From contig NZ_RCCA01000001.1 of the NCBI RefSeq assembly GCF_003663845.1, forward strand, positions 992,001 through 1,056,000: a stretch of 64,000 nucleotides of DNA, in the 5' to 3' direction. This DNA comes from Chryseobacterium sp. 7 (GTDB taxonomy: Bacteria; Bacteroidota; Bacteroidia; Flavobacteriales; Weeksellaceae). A program made the position numbers and the translations under genes. Of this stretch, positions 16,262 through 25,746 are shown piece after piece (within the stretch, counting starts at the first letter, position 1; each line of letters begins with the position of its first letter). The notes under the pieces are model-generated. The model was not told the DNA's origin, searched no databases, and saw nothing but the letters and a program-made list of their open reading frames with translations.

Positions 16262-19200
16262 ATGAAACGTTACGATAAGAAAATGCAGCTATTTTCAACA
16301 ATTATACTGTCCCTGTGTTCAGTACTGGGCTTTTCACAGACCATACTGTATCAGGCAGAAAGTACCTCAAGAACGGTACAAGATCCGCAATCGGTGGTGT
16401 TAGCTCAGGGATTTTATGCTTCTTCCAGCTCATCGAATCCCTTTGTAGCTAAAATAGGTCCAACTACAGAAAATCCGGGAGGTGGTCCTGTGGACTCCAA
16501 TGCCGGATCAACCAACCCATCAGGAACGACAGCACCGGAGGGGAAAAGCTTTCATGACACTAAGGGGAATATTGAAGTCAATGGAGCCGGGCAATTGCAA
16601 TTTACTTTGCCTATTGCTTTACCACCTGGAGTGAAAAGTGTAGCACCACAAATTAATCTTATATATACTAGTGGTTCATCTAACGGAATTTCCGGTTATG
16701 GTTGGAATTTATTAGGATTAACAGCTGTGTCAAGAACCGGAAGAAGCGTAGAAAAAGATGGAGAAGCTAAAGGTGCGCAATTAGATGAATCAGATTATTA
16801 TAGCTTTAACGGACAAAGGCTAATTCTAAAATCAGGAGAATATGGAAAAGATGGAGCAGAATATGTTACTGAAAAATATTCTAATGTCAAAATAAAATCA
16901 ATTGGAACCATTGCAGGACAAATGTGGAAAGGTCCCGAATATTGGGAGGTTACTTTTGAGGATGGTTCACAGGCATGGTATGGGGCAACCACCTCGGGGC
17001 TTAGTAATGCTAGAACTCCTATTGAATACAATATTGTAAAATGGAAAGATAGTCAGGGAAATTATATCACTTATAATTATTTGCAGACAGGTCTTTCAAA
17101 TATTACTACGATTTCAAGCATTCAATGGGGAGGTAATGAAACATTAAATAAGCCTCATTTTAACAAAATGGATTTCACCTATATTAGTAGAAGTTTAACT
17201 GAGGATTCTTATGTTGGAGGAGTTCGTTTTTTACAAACTCAACTTTTATCTGAAATTAAAGTAAGCTCCAATGGAAGCCAATTTAAAAAATATACAATCG
17301 AGTACCTGCAAAATGGGACGAATTATGAGGTCGTTGATAAAATAACGGAATACAATGCTGATAATAATGCTGCTAATCCGGTCGCTTTTACTTATCCAGC
17401 TCCTACACAACCTGTCTTAGAATTTTCAGACAATAATGTAGATAGCTTTGAAAACGTAAAACTGACAGGAGATTTTAACGGTGATGGATATCTGGATTTC
17501 TCATTGAATAGTGGTGTTGTAAAGCTTGGTGGGCTCAATAATACCTTTACTGATATTTCTACAGGTAAAACCTTTAATTCAGAAGCTAAAGTTGTCAATA
17601 CATTGTTAGATGAAGAAGGGCAAGTCTATAATGGGAATGGAATTGTTCAATATGAAGGAGGTAAAATTACAGGCTATATTTTCAGAGATAACCTATTTGT
17701 AAAAGTATTTGAAAAGTTTGTTTATGACGAATCAACTTGTACAAAAAGTAATTATCCTCCACCTGCTGGCTGTAAAATGTTATCTCCTAAATTAAATGAA
17801 GGAGATCTTAACGGGGATGGTATTTCAGATATATTTTTTACATTAGAAAAGGAAGTTTGTCAGTGGGTTTATGATCCTAACTGCGTCAATAAAACATCCA
17901 ATGACACGACTAACCGCCCTCCTCCATGCAGTATACTTGAATGCAATACTTATGCTATAGGAAGCTTCATTGTTGATTTAAAAAATGCTAACAATCCTTT
18001 ATCTACCTATACCCTTGATTCAGGGATCAATGAAAATTCTTATTATAAGCAACAATATCTGGATATTGATGGTGATGGTAAAGTAAATATTATTGATGTT
18101 TCCAATACAGCCTATACCGTATTTGAGTTTATAAAAACGGCTCCTAATCAGTATCTTAAGAAGATAAGATTCTCCGGTAATTTAGCGGAAACAAAAGCAC
18201 CGGAATTTCCTGTTTTGTTTGGGGACTTTAACGGTGACGGAAACCTTGATTTTACCATTCCAACTACAGATACACAGGAAAAAGATAATTGGAGATTCTA
18301 TTTGGGAACAGAAAAGGGATTTTCCAATTTTCTAAAAACGGACTTTTTGAAATACAGAAAGCCTGAAGATTATAAAAACAGTAGTTACCCTACTTTTAAT
18401 ATATACCAGCATGTGTATTCGGTGTCAGACATCAATAAAGATGGGAAATCAGATATTGTGCATATTCTCCCTTTTAACAAGGCGGGGCAAGTAAATGGAA
18501 GCGGACTTATACTTAACCGATACTTTGGCTATACTATTGATGCTTATACTGCTAACGGAGCTGCTACAAATGGCAGTCTTGATTTCTTTACCAGTTATAC
18601 TTATGGAGGATATAATTATGTAACCTGGGATGTTGGCAATTTTACGTTATTTTCCCCGATCACTTCACAGGTTAAAGTTAATAATAACTATTATGATGTA
18701 TTTTTATTCTGGAAAGAAAGGATGCACAAGCTTAAATCTCCCTCTTCGGTTGGAAAGCTGTCCCGGGTACAAACAATTACCCAGGGAGGAATTACTACAT
18801 CAGCAGATTATTTGGAGGTAATTCCGAATAATCCTCTTAACCCTAATTTTTATCAAAAGGTTAAAAAAGAGTATTATCCATATTTTTCTTTAAGCAGGGT
18901 TGACCAATCCTATGCTGTATCCCAGTTAAGACAAGAAGGAAGAAAGCAGGATTTCCGATACAGGGGAATGACCGGACATATGCAGGGAAAGGGAATGATG
19001 GGCTATCATCAGTCTGCCCGCTCGTCTTGGTATGCTGATGGGTTTGAAAATACCAAAATCTGGTCAGGAGCAGAAACCGATCCTCTTTTTGATGGAATTC
19101 CGGTAAAAGAATGGAGCATTAAAACCAATGATGAGTCTAAAATATTCCCTGCTGATATTTCTGAAAACAACACCCAGTTATTAAGTTTTAAATCTACTGT

Positions 19201-22200
19201 TTACCAAACAGATAAGCTATTAAACGGACAAATTGTAACAGGAGTAATTGCTGATACGGATAAACCGAAAGTTGTAACAGCTACTGTTCCCACAAGTACT
19301 AAAACAAAGGACTTCCTGAATGGTACATTAACAAATACTTCTATCACTTATGGGGATTATTATCTTCCAAAGCAAAGTGTATCGAATGTTAATAATGGAT
19401 ATGCCATAACAACTTCTAATTTTGAATATATTCATAATTTCTCAGGAATTGGAGCGGATTACTTTGTAGGTCGTCCTCAATCTAAAACCGATCAAATCTC
19501 AGCTTACGGAGATACCAAATCGGCAAAAGAAGAGTTTACCTATGAAAACAATCTCCTTAGAACCTTAAAAACGTGGAACAGAGATAATACCGGATATTTG
19601 CTCGAAACATACAATTACGATGGTTTCGGTAATATCACCGGAAAAACAATCAGCAATAGCGTAGATTCTCAAACTCAAACAGAAACAAGTCTGTATGAGT
19701 CTAAAGGAAGGTTTGTAGAGAAAAAGACAGATAATTTAGGATTAGAAACTAATATTGAGTACAATGACTGGGGACAGATCAAAAAGCAAACCGACCCGTT
19801 AGGAAATATCCTTACCAATACCTATGATGCATGGGGTAAACTCCTTACTTCCAAAACCAATTTGGGAGGAACAGTCACCTATCAGTACGAGAGAGATACT
19901 CAATCAAATATTATCGTAACCCAATACGATCCGGATGGAGATATTTCAAAAAAATATACCGACAGATTGGGTCAGGATTATAAAACCTCTACCAAAGCAT
20001 TCGGACAGGGGCAATTTATCTCTAAAGAAGTTCAGTATGATGTTTTAGGAAGAAAAATCAAAGAATCCGAGCCTTATTTTGATGGTCAGAGTCCAAGTCA
20101 ATGGAATACCATTGCATATGACGATACCGTGTTTCCTACCACCAAGGCAACTGCTACTGGGTTCAATGGTAAGCAGATGGAGACTACAGTTTCAGGCTTG
20201 ATAACAACCGCCAAAGAACTTAACGGCTATGGAAGAACCAGCTCTAAAACTACTGATGCCTTAGGCAATGTAATTTCTTCAACAGATAAAGGCGGAACCA
20301 TTACGTTCTCATATAATGCAGCCGGAGAACAAATTAAAGCCCAATATGCCGAAAATATTGTAACAACAAAATACGATTCATGGGGGAGAAAATCAGAATT
20401 TAATGATCCATCCAATGGATTGTATAAATATGAATACAACGGATTCGGTCAGCCAAAGAAAATTATCAGCCCGAAAGGAACCAAAGAATATACTTATAAT
20501 AATCTGGGGCAGCTGATAACTCAAAATGAAATTTCAACAACAGACGGAGGACAGGCTACCAACAAAACAATTTCTTTTACTTATGATAATAAAGGAAGGG
20601 TAATTTCAAAAGGTGGAACATCCAAAGGAAAAGCGTACAGCTCCAATATTTCTTATGATCCGCAAGGAAGAGTGCTTTCGTCCTCAGAAAGCAGTAACGG
20701 GAAATACTTTATTCAGAAAGGCATTACTTATGATGATAAAGCAAGGGTAATTTCTTATGAAAAACAGTTATATTCTTCCGGTGTTTTAACCAAAGTTCAG
20801 ATAGAAAATGTATATAGTGCCTGGAATGGAGAGCTTTATCAGATAAAAGATAAGGTAACAGGCAAGAGCCTGTGGGAGCTGAAAGAAACCAATGCTAAAG
20901 GTCAGGTGTTAAAAGCTAATTTGGGAGCTGCAAATGTTAATAATGCTTATGATACCAATGGCTTTTTAACCACTGTAAACCATTCTTCTGACGTAAAACC
21001 ATCTATTCTACAACTTTCCTATTCATTTAACGCCATAAAAAATGAATTGAATAGTAGAACAACGGGAGGAGATTTCAATATTGTAGAATCTTTTGATTAC
21101 GATGATAATAACCGTTTAGTGAACTGGACAAATCCGATAACAGGCATTAAACCATCTGTAAACAGAAACGTTTATGACATAAAAGGCAGAATCATGGAGA
21201 ACGATCAGGTAGGAACCTTGAAGTATGAAAATTCTGCCAAGATCTACCAGCCAACCGGAATGACCCTGAATGCTGCAGGAACACAAAATTATAACAATGA
21301 CCTGATCCAGAGCATTGCGTATAATGAAAACAACGATCCTGTATTCATCGACGGAATGAAGGGAGATGTAGCTTTTCAATATGGCTTAACCAGCATGAGA
21401 CAAAGGGTTACCTACGGAGGTAATTTTAGTATTGATAGCGACGGTAAGTTCACAAAATTCTACAGTGAAGATGGAAGTTTTGAAGTCATCAAAGACAACA
21501 CCACAGGAAAGGAAAAGCATATTATCTATATTGGTGGAAGCCCGTATGAAGCAAATATTGTATATTTAAAGAACTTTACGGAGACTAGCGGTTCTTACAA
21601 ATTTTTGCATAAAGATTATATTGGTAGTGTTTTAGCAATAAGTGATGAAGCTGGAAATAAACTAGAACAAAGACATTTTGATGCATGGGGTAATTTTACA
21701 CACTTGCAGATAGGAAATGGCGCGATTATTACAGACAAGAATAGTATTGATACTACTTCGTTATTAATAGACAGAGGATACACCAGTCATGAACATTTTG
21801 CAGAAGTAGGAATCATCCACATGAACGGTAGGTTATATGATCCACTATTAAGGAGATTCTTAAATGCTGATGAAAATATTCAGGATCCTTACAATACCCA
21901 GAATTACAATAAGTATGGGTATGTGATGAACAATCCTTTGATGTATAATGATCCGAGTGGTGAATTCTGGCAGATTTTTGCAATTCCTATTGTTAAAGCG
22001 TTACTTTTTGCTGTAGTCTCTTACACTGCTACTGTTTTGATTACTGGTGCGAAGTTTAATATTCTTAACTTATATTCTAGTATTGTAATGAGTTTGATAA
22101 GTGCGGGGATAACAACTGTTATAGGGGATGTCTTTTCTACTGCAACTGCAAGTATAGGAAATGAAGCTTTAAAAAGCCTCGTCCATGCAGGAGTACAGGG

Positions 22201-22990
22201 AACATTAAGCTTTATGCAGGGTGGCAACTTTTTCACTGCAGCAGCAAGTGCATTTTTATCAAGCTTTGCTTCTTTTGGATATGCTAAAGCTATTGGAGAA
22301 GCTGCATATAGCGGTGTAGGACAAGTTGCGCTTGGAATGTTTTCTGGGGGTGTGGGATCTGCCCTTACAGGAGGAAATTTCTGGGATGGTGTGAATATTG
22401 GAGGGATTGTGGCGTTATTTAATCATGCAATGCATAGAATGGATGGTGGACTAGGAGATGGAGGCAAGAAAAAATCTAACTATAAAATACCAAGAAAGAC
22501 AGTAAATTTTGAAGCTTCATCACTTGCATTACCTTTTGGATCAGTAGGAGGAAGAGATAATGATCCATATGTTCCAGATTTTGATTGGTATACTATAAGA
22601 GGTACTATAAATTTAATTGGCAATGAATTATCAGTTGTAGCATATGGAAGCAGTGCAAATACTAACATAACTAAACATTACAGAGGTTCAGTTATAGTGG
22701 AAGGTTCATCACCATATGGTATTTCAACATTTAGATATGAGAAATCTTTAAATATTTTAAAAGATGTAAATGATTTTCGTCCAGCAGATCATAAATATAT
22801 TGGTAGAGCTGATTTTGTTATACCTTCTGGTACTATGAGTATAAACGTTAGAGTAACTGCTGGTTATACGGCGACGACTAATATGGACACCTCTAATGTA
22901 GTGCCTTTTTATCCATTAGGAAGAGCTACATTTAATTATACTTTTTCATCATATAAAGGGGGCATGAATCAATATCCTTTAATAAAATAA
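16262..22990 (+). CDS. giant secreted Rhs-repeat protein with variable C-terminal tip, polymorphic toxin candidate
   Basis: 2242 aa. Signal peptide to ~26 (VLGFSQ); SpvB/TcaC-like N-terminal region ~95-290 (GQLQFTLPIALPPG, GYGWNLLGL); FG-GAP/VCBS calcium-loop repeats, e.g. GDFNGDGYLDF (~403), GDLNGDGISDI (~517), GDFNGDGNLDF (~655); YD/Rhs repeats ~1110-1700; Rhs core ~1780-1900 ending GRLYDPLLRRFLNADE and NNPLMYNDPSGEF (~1896-1901). After the core come a hydrophobic stretch and GGNFWDGVNIGGIVALFNHA (~2037-2056), the usual pre-toxin linker. The last ~160 residues match no toxin family I recognise. The Rhs shell normally encloses and releases this tip. A small membrane protein gene follows after 5 bases as immunity candidate. 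The 3' part becomes AT-richer, as in swapped toxin modules. Confidence 0.85.
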   Translation: MKRYDKKMQLFSTIILSLCSVLGFSQTILYQAESTSRTVQDPQSVVLAQGFYASSSSSNPFVAKIGPTTENPGGGPVDSNAGSTNPSGTTAPEGKSFHDTKGNIEVNGAGQLQFTLPIALPPGVKSVAPQINLIYTSGSSNGISGYGWNLLGLTAVSRTGRSVEKDGEAKGAQLDESDYYSFNGQRLILKSGEYGKDGAEYVTEKYSNVKIKSIGTIAGQMWKGPEYWEVTFEDGSQAWYGATTSGLSNARTPIEYNIVKWKDSQGNYITYNYLQTGLSNITTISSIQWGGNETLNKPHFNKMDFTYISRSLTEDSYVGGVRFLQTQLLSEIKVSSNGSQFKKYTIEYLQNGTNYEVVDKITEYNADNNAANPVAFTYPAPTQPVLEFSDNNVDSFENVKLTGDFNGDGYLDFSLNSGVVKLGGLNNTFTDISTGKTFNSEAKVVNTLLDEEGQVYNGNGIVQYEGGKITGYIFRDNLFVKVFEKFVYDESTCTKSNYPPPAGCKMLSPKLNEGDLNGDGISDIFFTLEKEVCQWVYDPNCVNKTSNDTTNRPPPCSILECNTYAIGSFIVDLKNANNPLSTYTLDSGINENSYYKQQYLDIDGDGKVNIIDVSNTAYTVFEFIKTAPNQYLKKIRFSGNLAETKAPEFPVLFGDFNGDGNLDFTIPTTDTQEKDNWRFYLGTEKGFSNFLKTDFLKYRKPEDYKNSSYPTFNIYQHVYSVSDINKDGKSDIVHILPFNKAGQVNGSGLILNRYFGYTIDAYTANGAATNGSLDFFTSYTYGGYNYVTWDVGNFTLFSPITSQVKVNNNYYDVFLFWKERMHKLKSPSSVGKLSRVQTITQGGITTSADYLEVIPNNPLNPNFYQKVKKEYYPYFSLSRVDQSYAVSQLRQEGRKQDFRYRGMTGHMQGKGMMGYHQSARSSWYADGFENTKIWSGAETDPLFDGIPVKEWSIKTNDESKIFPADISENNTQLLSFKSTVYQTDKLLNGQIVTGVIADTDKPKVVTATVPTSTKTKDFLNGTLTNTSITYGDYYLPKQSVSNVNNGYAITTSNFEYIHNFSGIGADYFVGRPQSKTDQISAYGDTKSAKEEFTYENNLLRTLKTWNRDNTGYLLETYNYDGFGNITGKTISNSVDSQTQTETSLYESKGRFVEKKTDNLGLETNIEYNDWGQIKKQTDPLGNILTNTYDAWGKLLTSKTNLGGTVTYQYERDTQSNIIVTQYDPDGDISKKYTDRLGQDYKTSTKAFGQGQFISKEVQYDVLGRKIKESEPYFDGQSPSQWNTIAYDDTVFPTTKATATGFNGKQMETTVSGLITTAKELNGYGRTSSKTTDALGNVISSTDKGGTITFSYNAAGEQIKAQYAENIVTTKYDSWGRKSEFNDPSNGLYKYEYNGFGQPKKIISPKGTKEYTYNNLGQLITQNEISTTDGGQATNKTISFTYDNKGRVISKGGTSKGKAYSSNISYDPQGRVLSSSESSNGKYFIQKGITYDDKARVISYEKQLYSSGVLTKVQIENVYSAWNGELYQIKDKVTGKSLWELKETNAKGQVLKANLGAANVNNAYDTNGFLTTVNHSSDVKPSILQLSYSFNAIKNELNSRTTGGDFNIVESFDYDDNNRLVNWTNPITGIKPSVNRNVYDIKGRIMENDQVGTLKYENSAKIYQPTGMTLNAAGTQNYNNDLIQSIAYNENNDPVFIDGMKGDVAFQYGLTSMRQRVTYGGNFSIDSDGKFTKFYSEDGSFEVIKDNTTGKEKHIIYIGGSPYEANIVYLKNFTETSGSYKFLHKDYIGSVLAISDEAGNKLEQRHFDAWGNFTHLQIGNGAIITDKNSIDTTSLLIDRGYTSHEHFAEVGIIHMNGRLYDPLLRRFLNADENIQDPYNTQNYNKYGYVMNNPLMYNDPSGEFWQIFAIPIVKALLFAVVSYTATVLITGAKFNILNLYSSIVMSLISAGITTVIGDVFSTATASIGNEALKSLVHAGVQGTLSFMQGGNFFTAAASAFLSSFASFGYAKAIGEAAYSGVGQVALGMFSGGVGSALTGGNFWDGVNIGGIVALFNHAMHRMDGGLGDGGKKKSNYKIPRKTVNFEASSLALPFGSVGGRDNDPYVPDFDWYTIRGTINLIGNELSVVAYGSSANTNITKHYRGSVIVEGSSPYGISTFRYEKSLNILKDVNDFRPADHKYIGRADFVIPSGTMSINVRVTAGYTATTNMDTSNVVPFYPLGRATFNYTFSSYKGGMNQYPLIK

Positions 22991-22995
22991 CTAAA

Positions 22996-23289
22996 ATGAA
23001 AAATCTATCTTATTCAATAAGTATGGTATTATATATCATTGGAATATATATAATTTACAATTACATATTTTTATTTTTATATAAAATTTGCGTGTTTGGC
23101 ATAAATAAAGGTTTAATAGTCTCTTTTATTCTTTATTTTATATCTATTATATTAGGTGTTTTACTCATTAAATACAATAAAAAAATCCTTTATCTAATTA
23201 TACCAGTAAGTAAACGAATTAATGCACAAATAAATATTTTTGAAATATCAATTATTACTTTTTTAATATTTGAGCTTTTTTTATACTAA
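22996..23289 (+). CDS. small membrane protein, candidate immunity protein to the Rhs tip
   Basis: 97 aa with three hydrophobic segments (around 8-33, 40-58 and 83-97). The start is 5 bases after the Rhs stop, the usual place for the cognate immunity gene. Very AT-rich. A membrane immunity protein would suit a toxin that acts at the membrane or in the periplasm (inference). The next 48 codons in the +1 frame (to about 23437) are also open and hydrophobic, so the gene may be frameshifted; see findings. No family recognised. Confidence 0.5.
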   Translation: MKNLSYSISMVLYIIGIYIIYNYIFLFLYKICVFGINKGLIVSFILYFISIILGVLLIKYNKKILYLIIPVSKRINAQINIFEISIITFLIFELFLY

Positions 23290-23415
23290 AAAATATATTT
23301 TTTTATTTTTCATCTTCTATAAATGATCCTTTCTTAAAATATAATATAATTTTTAGTTTAATTAAAATCATAGCAATTGTAGTAATATTTTCTTTTAGAA
23401 AAAAAATTGTAAAAT

Positions 23416-23769
23416 ATGTTACTTATAAAATTTAAATTCAAAGCAAATTATCAATATGTCATTTTAAAATTAGAAGAGGAGGGATATATCTTTTCATATA
23501 ATGATGATAAACTTTCTATCTTCTGTAATGAAGATTGTTATTTAAAAATTAATAAATATGTAGAAAGTTTGAAAATCGATGAAAATGAGATTGAATCGGA
23601 ATATTTTTCACATGATGAGTACGTAAATTGGCATTTTCATAAATATAAACTTTCCGATAAAACAGGAAAACGTCCTTTCTTTTTGTTTAGTAATGCATAT
23701 AAAAGATTAGTCTGGCTATATTTATTTATAATATTTTTAGCATTATTTTTTGCCTATTTTTTCAGTTAA
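23416..23769 (+). CDS. hypothetical protein with C-terminal membrane anchor
   Basis: 117 aa. The first ~90 residues are soluble, acidic and Tyr/Lys-rich, and the last ~22 are one hydrophobic segment (LYLFIIFLALFFAYFFS). It lies between the immunity candidate and a displaced Rhs-core relic, which suggests it belongs to the Rhs toxin-immunity array, perhaps as a second immunity protein. I do not recognise the family. Base composition is much more AT-rich than the Rhs core. Confidence 0.45.
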   Translation: MLLIKFKFKANYQYVILKLEEEGYIFSYNDDKLSIFCNEDCYLKINKYVESLKIDENEIESEYFSHDEYVNWHFHKYKLSDKTGKRPFFLFSNAYKRLVWLYLFIIFLALFFAYFFS

Positions 23770-23773
23770 GCTA

Positions 23774-23857
23774 GGTAATGTTTTAGCCATTAGTGATGAA
23801 GCAGGAAACAAACTAGAAAAAAGGGAAGTCTTCAAAAACAGGAAAGGCTACCATTAA
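23774..23857 (+). pseudogene. displaced Rhs-core relic
   Basis: 27 codons reading GNVLAISDEAGNKLEKR, then an unrelated tail and a stop. It matches the core of the full Rhs protein (GSVLAISDEAGNKLEQR, DNA at about 21627-21670). It has no start of its own. This is what is left of an older Rhs C-terminal cassette. An IS982-type element was inserted 40 bases downstream. Confidence 0.8.
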
Positions 23858-23903
23858 TATTATCAAATTCCTGTATCAATTGATGCTGGAATTTTTATTT
23901 TAC

Positions 23904-24878
23904 ACTCGTAGTGCATTATCAAACTAACGCAATTTTAATATTGTTCATTTTTCTATTAAAGACAAAAACATTTACAAATTGAATAAAAGTTAGTGCTGTT
24001 ATTTTGCTCAATATCCTTGTCTTAAAGCCATTAAATGATTTTGCATAGTTGCTTCTAATTTTAAATTGATCACAAAGTTGAGAAAACAGGGTCTCAATTC
24101 TCTTTCTCGATTTTCTGAAAATATATTTCTGTTTTTGGTAATTTTTTTGATTGATTCTCATTGGTGTATCCAGTTTTATATTTGCATAATTGAACAAGTC
24201 AGATTGTACCTGAGCGGACAAATAACCTCGATCTCCGATCAATGTACAGTCATTAATTTGATGTTTTATATCCTGCAAAAAATGAATATCATGAATGCTT
24301 GCCGTAGAAATGTCAAAACTTTGAAAAACCCCGGAAACAGAACATATTGCATGCAGTTTGTAACCGTAATAATAACTGGACTGGGAAGCGCAATAACCTC
24401 TACTTGGAAATGAAAATTCACTTTCTTTACAAATTTTGGAGCGTTTTGCTCTTGCATTTCTACAAATTTCCAAAGGCATAGAGTCAATAATAAAAACGTT
24501 TTCAATCTCATTAAACCGAACAACTATAAGCTTTCGAATCCTTTCCAAATGCAGGAATAATTTCCTCTTTCTACGGTTGTAAACACTTCTTTCGATCATT
24601 CCGTTTAATTTTGAATTTGACAGATGTCTAAATAGCTGGTATTCTGAATCTATCGATAAATATTCTGCAGAAATATTAAGAGCAACAATCTCTAAATCAG
24701 ACAGTTTTGGCTTAATTGGTTTGAAATAAAAGTTCTCATCTGAGATTAACTTCTTTAATTCATTTAAAATAAAATTGTAAATTGCATCTAGGTTATTCAT
24801 TATGTATCAGATTGATAGTCAATACAATATACGAATTTTTCGTATTATGAATAACCTTTTTTATAATGCACTACGGGT
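23904..24878. mobile_element. IS982-family insertion sequence
   Basis: 975 bp. The ends are near-perfect inverted copies: left ACTCGTAGTGCATTAT, right (inverted) ACCCGTAGTGCATTAT. It is flanked by a perfect 7-bp target duplication ATTTTAC (23897-23903 and 24879-24885), so the insertion is recent and unrearranged. It contains one transposase gene on the minus strand. Confidence 0.93.
23919..24800 (-). CDS. IS982-family transposase
   Basis: 293 aa, intact and full length. DDE residues are visible in FIIDSMPLE (~106), LIGDRGYLS (~190) and KRIETLFSQL (~236). YYYGYKLHAI and the N-terminal LSDLEIVALNISAEYL match IS982-type enzymes. It catalyses transposition of the surrounding 975-bp element. The minus-strand start is near the right end of the IS. 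Confidence 0.92.
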   Translation of the reverse strand: MNNLDAIYNFILNELKKLISDENFYFKPIKPKLSDLEIVALNISAEYLSIDSEYQLFRHLSNSKLNGMIERSVYNRRKRKLFLHLERIRKLIVVRFNEIENVFIIDSMPLEICRNARAKRSKICKESEFSFPSRGYCASQSSYYYGYKLHAICSVSGVFQSFDISTASIHDIHFLQDIKHQINDCTLIGDRGYLSAQVQSDLFNYANIKLDTPMRINQKNYQKQKYIFRKSRKRIETLFSQLCDQFKIRSNYAKSFNGFKTRILSKITALTFIQFVNVFVFNRKMNNIKIALV

Positions 24879-24885
24879 ATTTTAC

Positions 24886-25166
24886 GTCTTTATGTATGTA
24901 AGAAACTATAAGACCCCGGAATGTATATAAAAGTGCTATTGTATCTTTCCGAAAAAATTTCTGAAAAAAAATTCAACAACCTTTTTTACGTGTAATTCTC
25001 CCTGTCCTTCAACCCCCACGAGTTCTCAGCAGGGAAGTACCCGCCCCATCAGTAATGATGTAAGAAAAATTTCGCAGGCAGTACTACAATCAAGGTGATA
25101 GCTGATGTATTATTGCTCACAATTCTTATGTTCCTGGTGCTTTATCTAACTCAAAAATCAACTACA
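24886..25166. other. intergenic stretch after the IS
   Basis: 281 bases with no supported gene. The stretch at 25010-25060 is more GC-rich and has no counterpart elsewhere in the window. Reading frames to 25095 would extend the next gene, but with a hydrophobic leader unlike the rest of it. Confidence 0.5.
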
Positions 25167-25565
25167 ATGGTAACAATTATCAACTATAAACAAAGACAGA
25201 AAGAAGATGGTTCTACATTCTATGTACTAGAAGTTCAAGGAGGTATTGAAATGGTTATGAGCCAAACTACAAATCAGTTCTATGCCACATCCAAAAAGGC
25301 TTCCATTTCATCAACATTTGATGAGCTTACCTGTCAAGCTCTTATAGGAACTCAAATGCAAGGAAGTATCATTAAACAAGAATGTGAGCCTTATGAATAT
25401 ACTGTTAAGGACACAGGAGAAGTGATTGTCCTTCATCACCGATTTGTATACTCACCACACGAACCAGGAAAAGAAAATACTGCTAATAGACAGGTAAGTA
25501 ACAGTTTTACCGCTGATATGGAATCCTTTTCAAGAAATGGAAAACATGTATTAGCAGAAGCATAA
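25167..25565 (+). CDS. conserved hypothetical protein of Bacteroidota mobile elements
   Basis: 132 aa from the ATG at 25167 (MVTIINYKQRQKEDGSTFYVLEVQGG). The frame is open from 25095 and would add a hydrophobic leader, but the soluble start looks more natural. The protein is beta-rich, with the stretch VMSQTTNQFYATSKKASISSTF and C-terminal FVYSPHEPGKE. From memory, similar short proteins lie beside RadC genes in mobile elements. No function known. Confidence 0.55.
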   Translation: MVTIINYKQRQKEDGSTFYVLEVQGGIEMVMSQTTNQFYATSKKASISSTFDELTCQALIGTQMQGSIIKQECEPYEYTVKDTGEVIVLHHRFVYSPHEPGKENTANRQVSNSFTADMESFSRNGKHVLAEA

Positions 25566-25583
25566 CAGCTTCATTCAACATAC

Positions 25584-25716
25584 AAAGTGCCAAAGTGCCG
25601 AATTTTTGTAAAACTTTAAAATTTTCAGAATCACATAATCTGCTCACATCAACCAGAGTAGATTTATGAAGATCGAAAAAAATTAGTTTTCAGATATTTC
25701 GGCACTTTGTCACTTT
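25584..25716. repeat. 19-bp inverted repeat with internal AAAGTGCC tandems
   Basis: Left arm AAAGTGCCAAAGTGCCGAA (25584-25602) and right arm its inverse with one mismatch (25698-25716), 95 bases apart. Each arm holds two tandem AAAGTG(C/A)C units, and a third pair lies at 12168. It sits between two element genes and may bind an element-encoded protein. Confidence 0.6.
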
Positions 25717-25746
25717 TTTACTTTTCACCAACAAATCTACTTTATA

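Noticed and set aside
25095..25166. N-terminal extension of the 132-aa element protein
   Set aside because: It gives a hydrophobic leader with no cleavage site ahead of an otherwise soluble protein; the ATG at 25167 is more likely.
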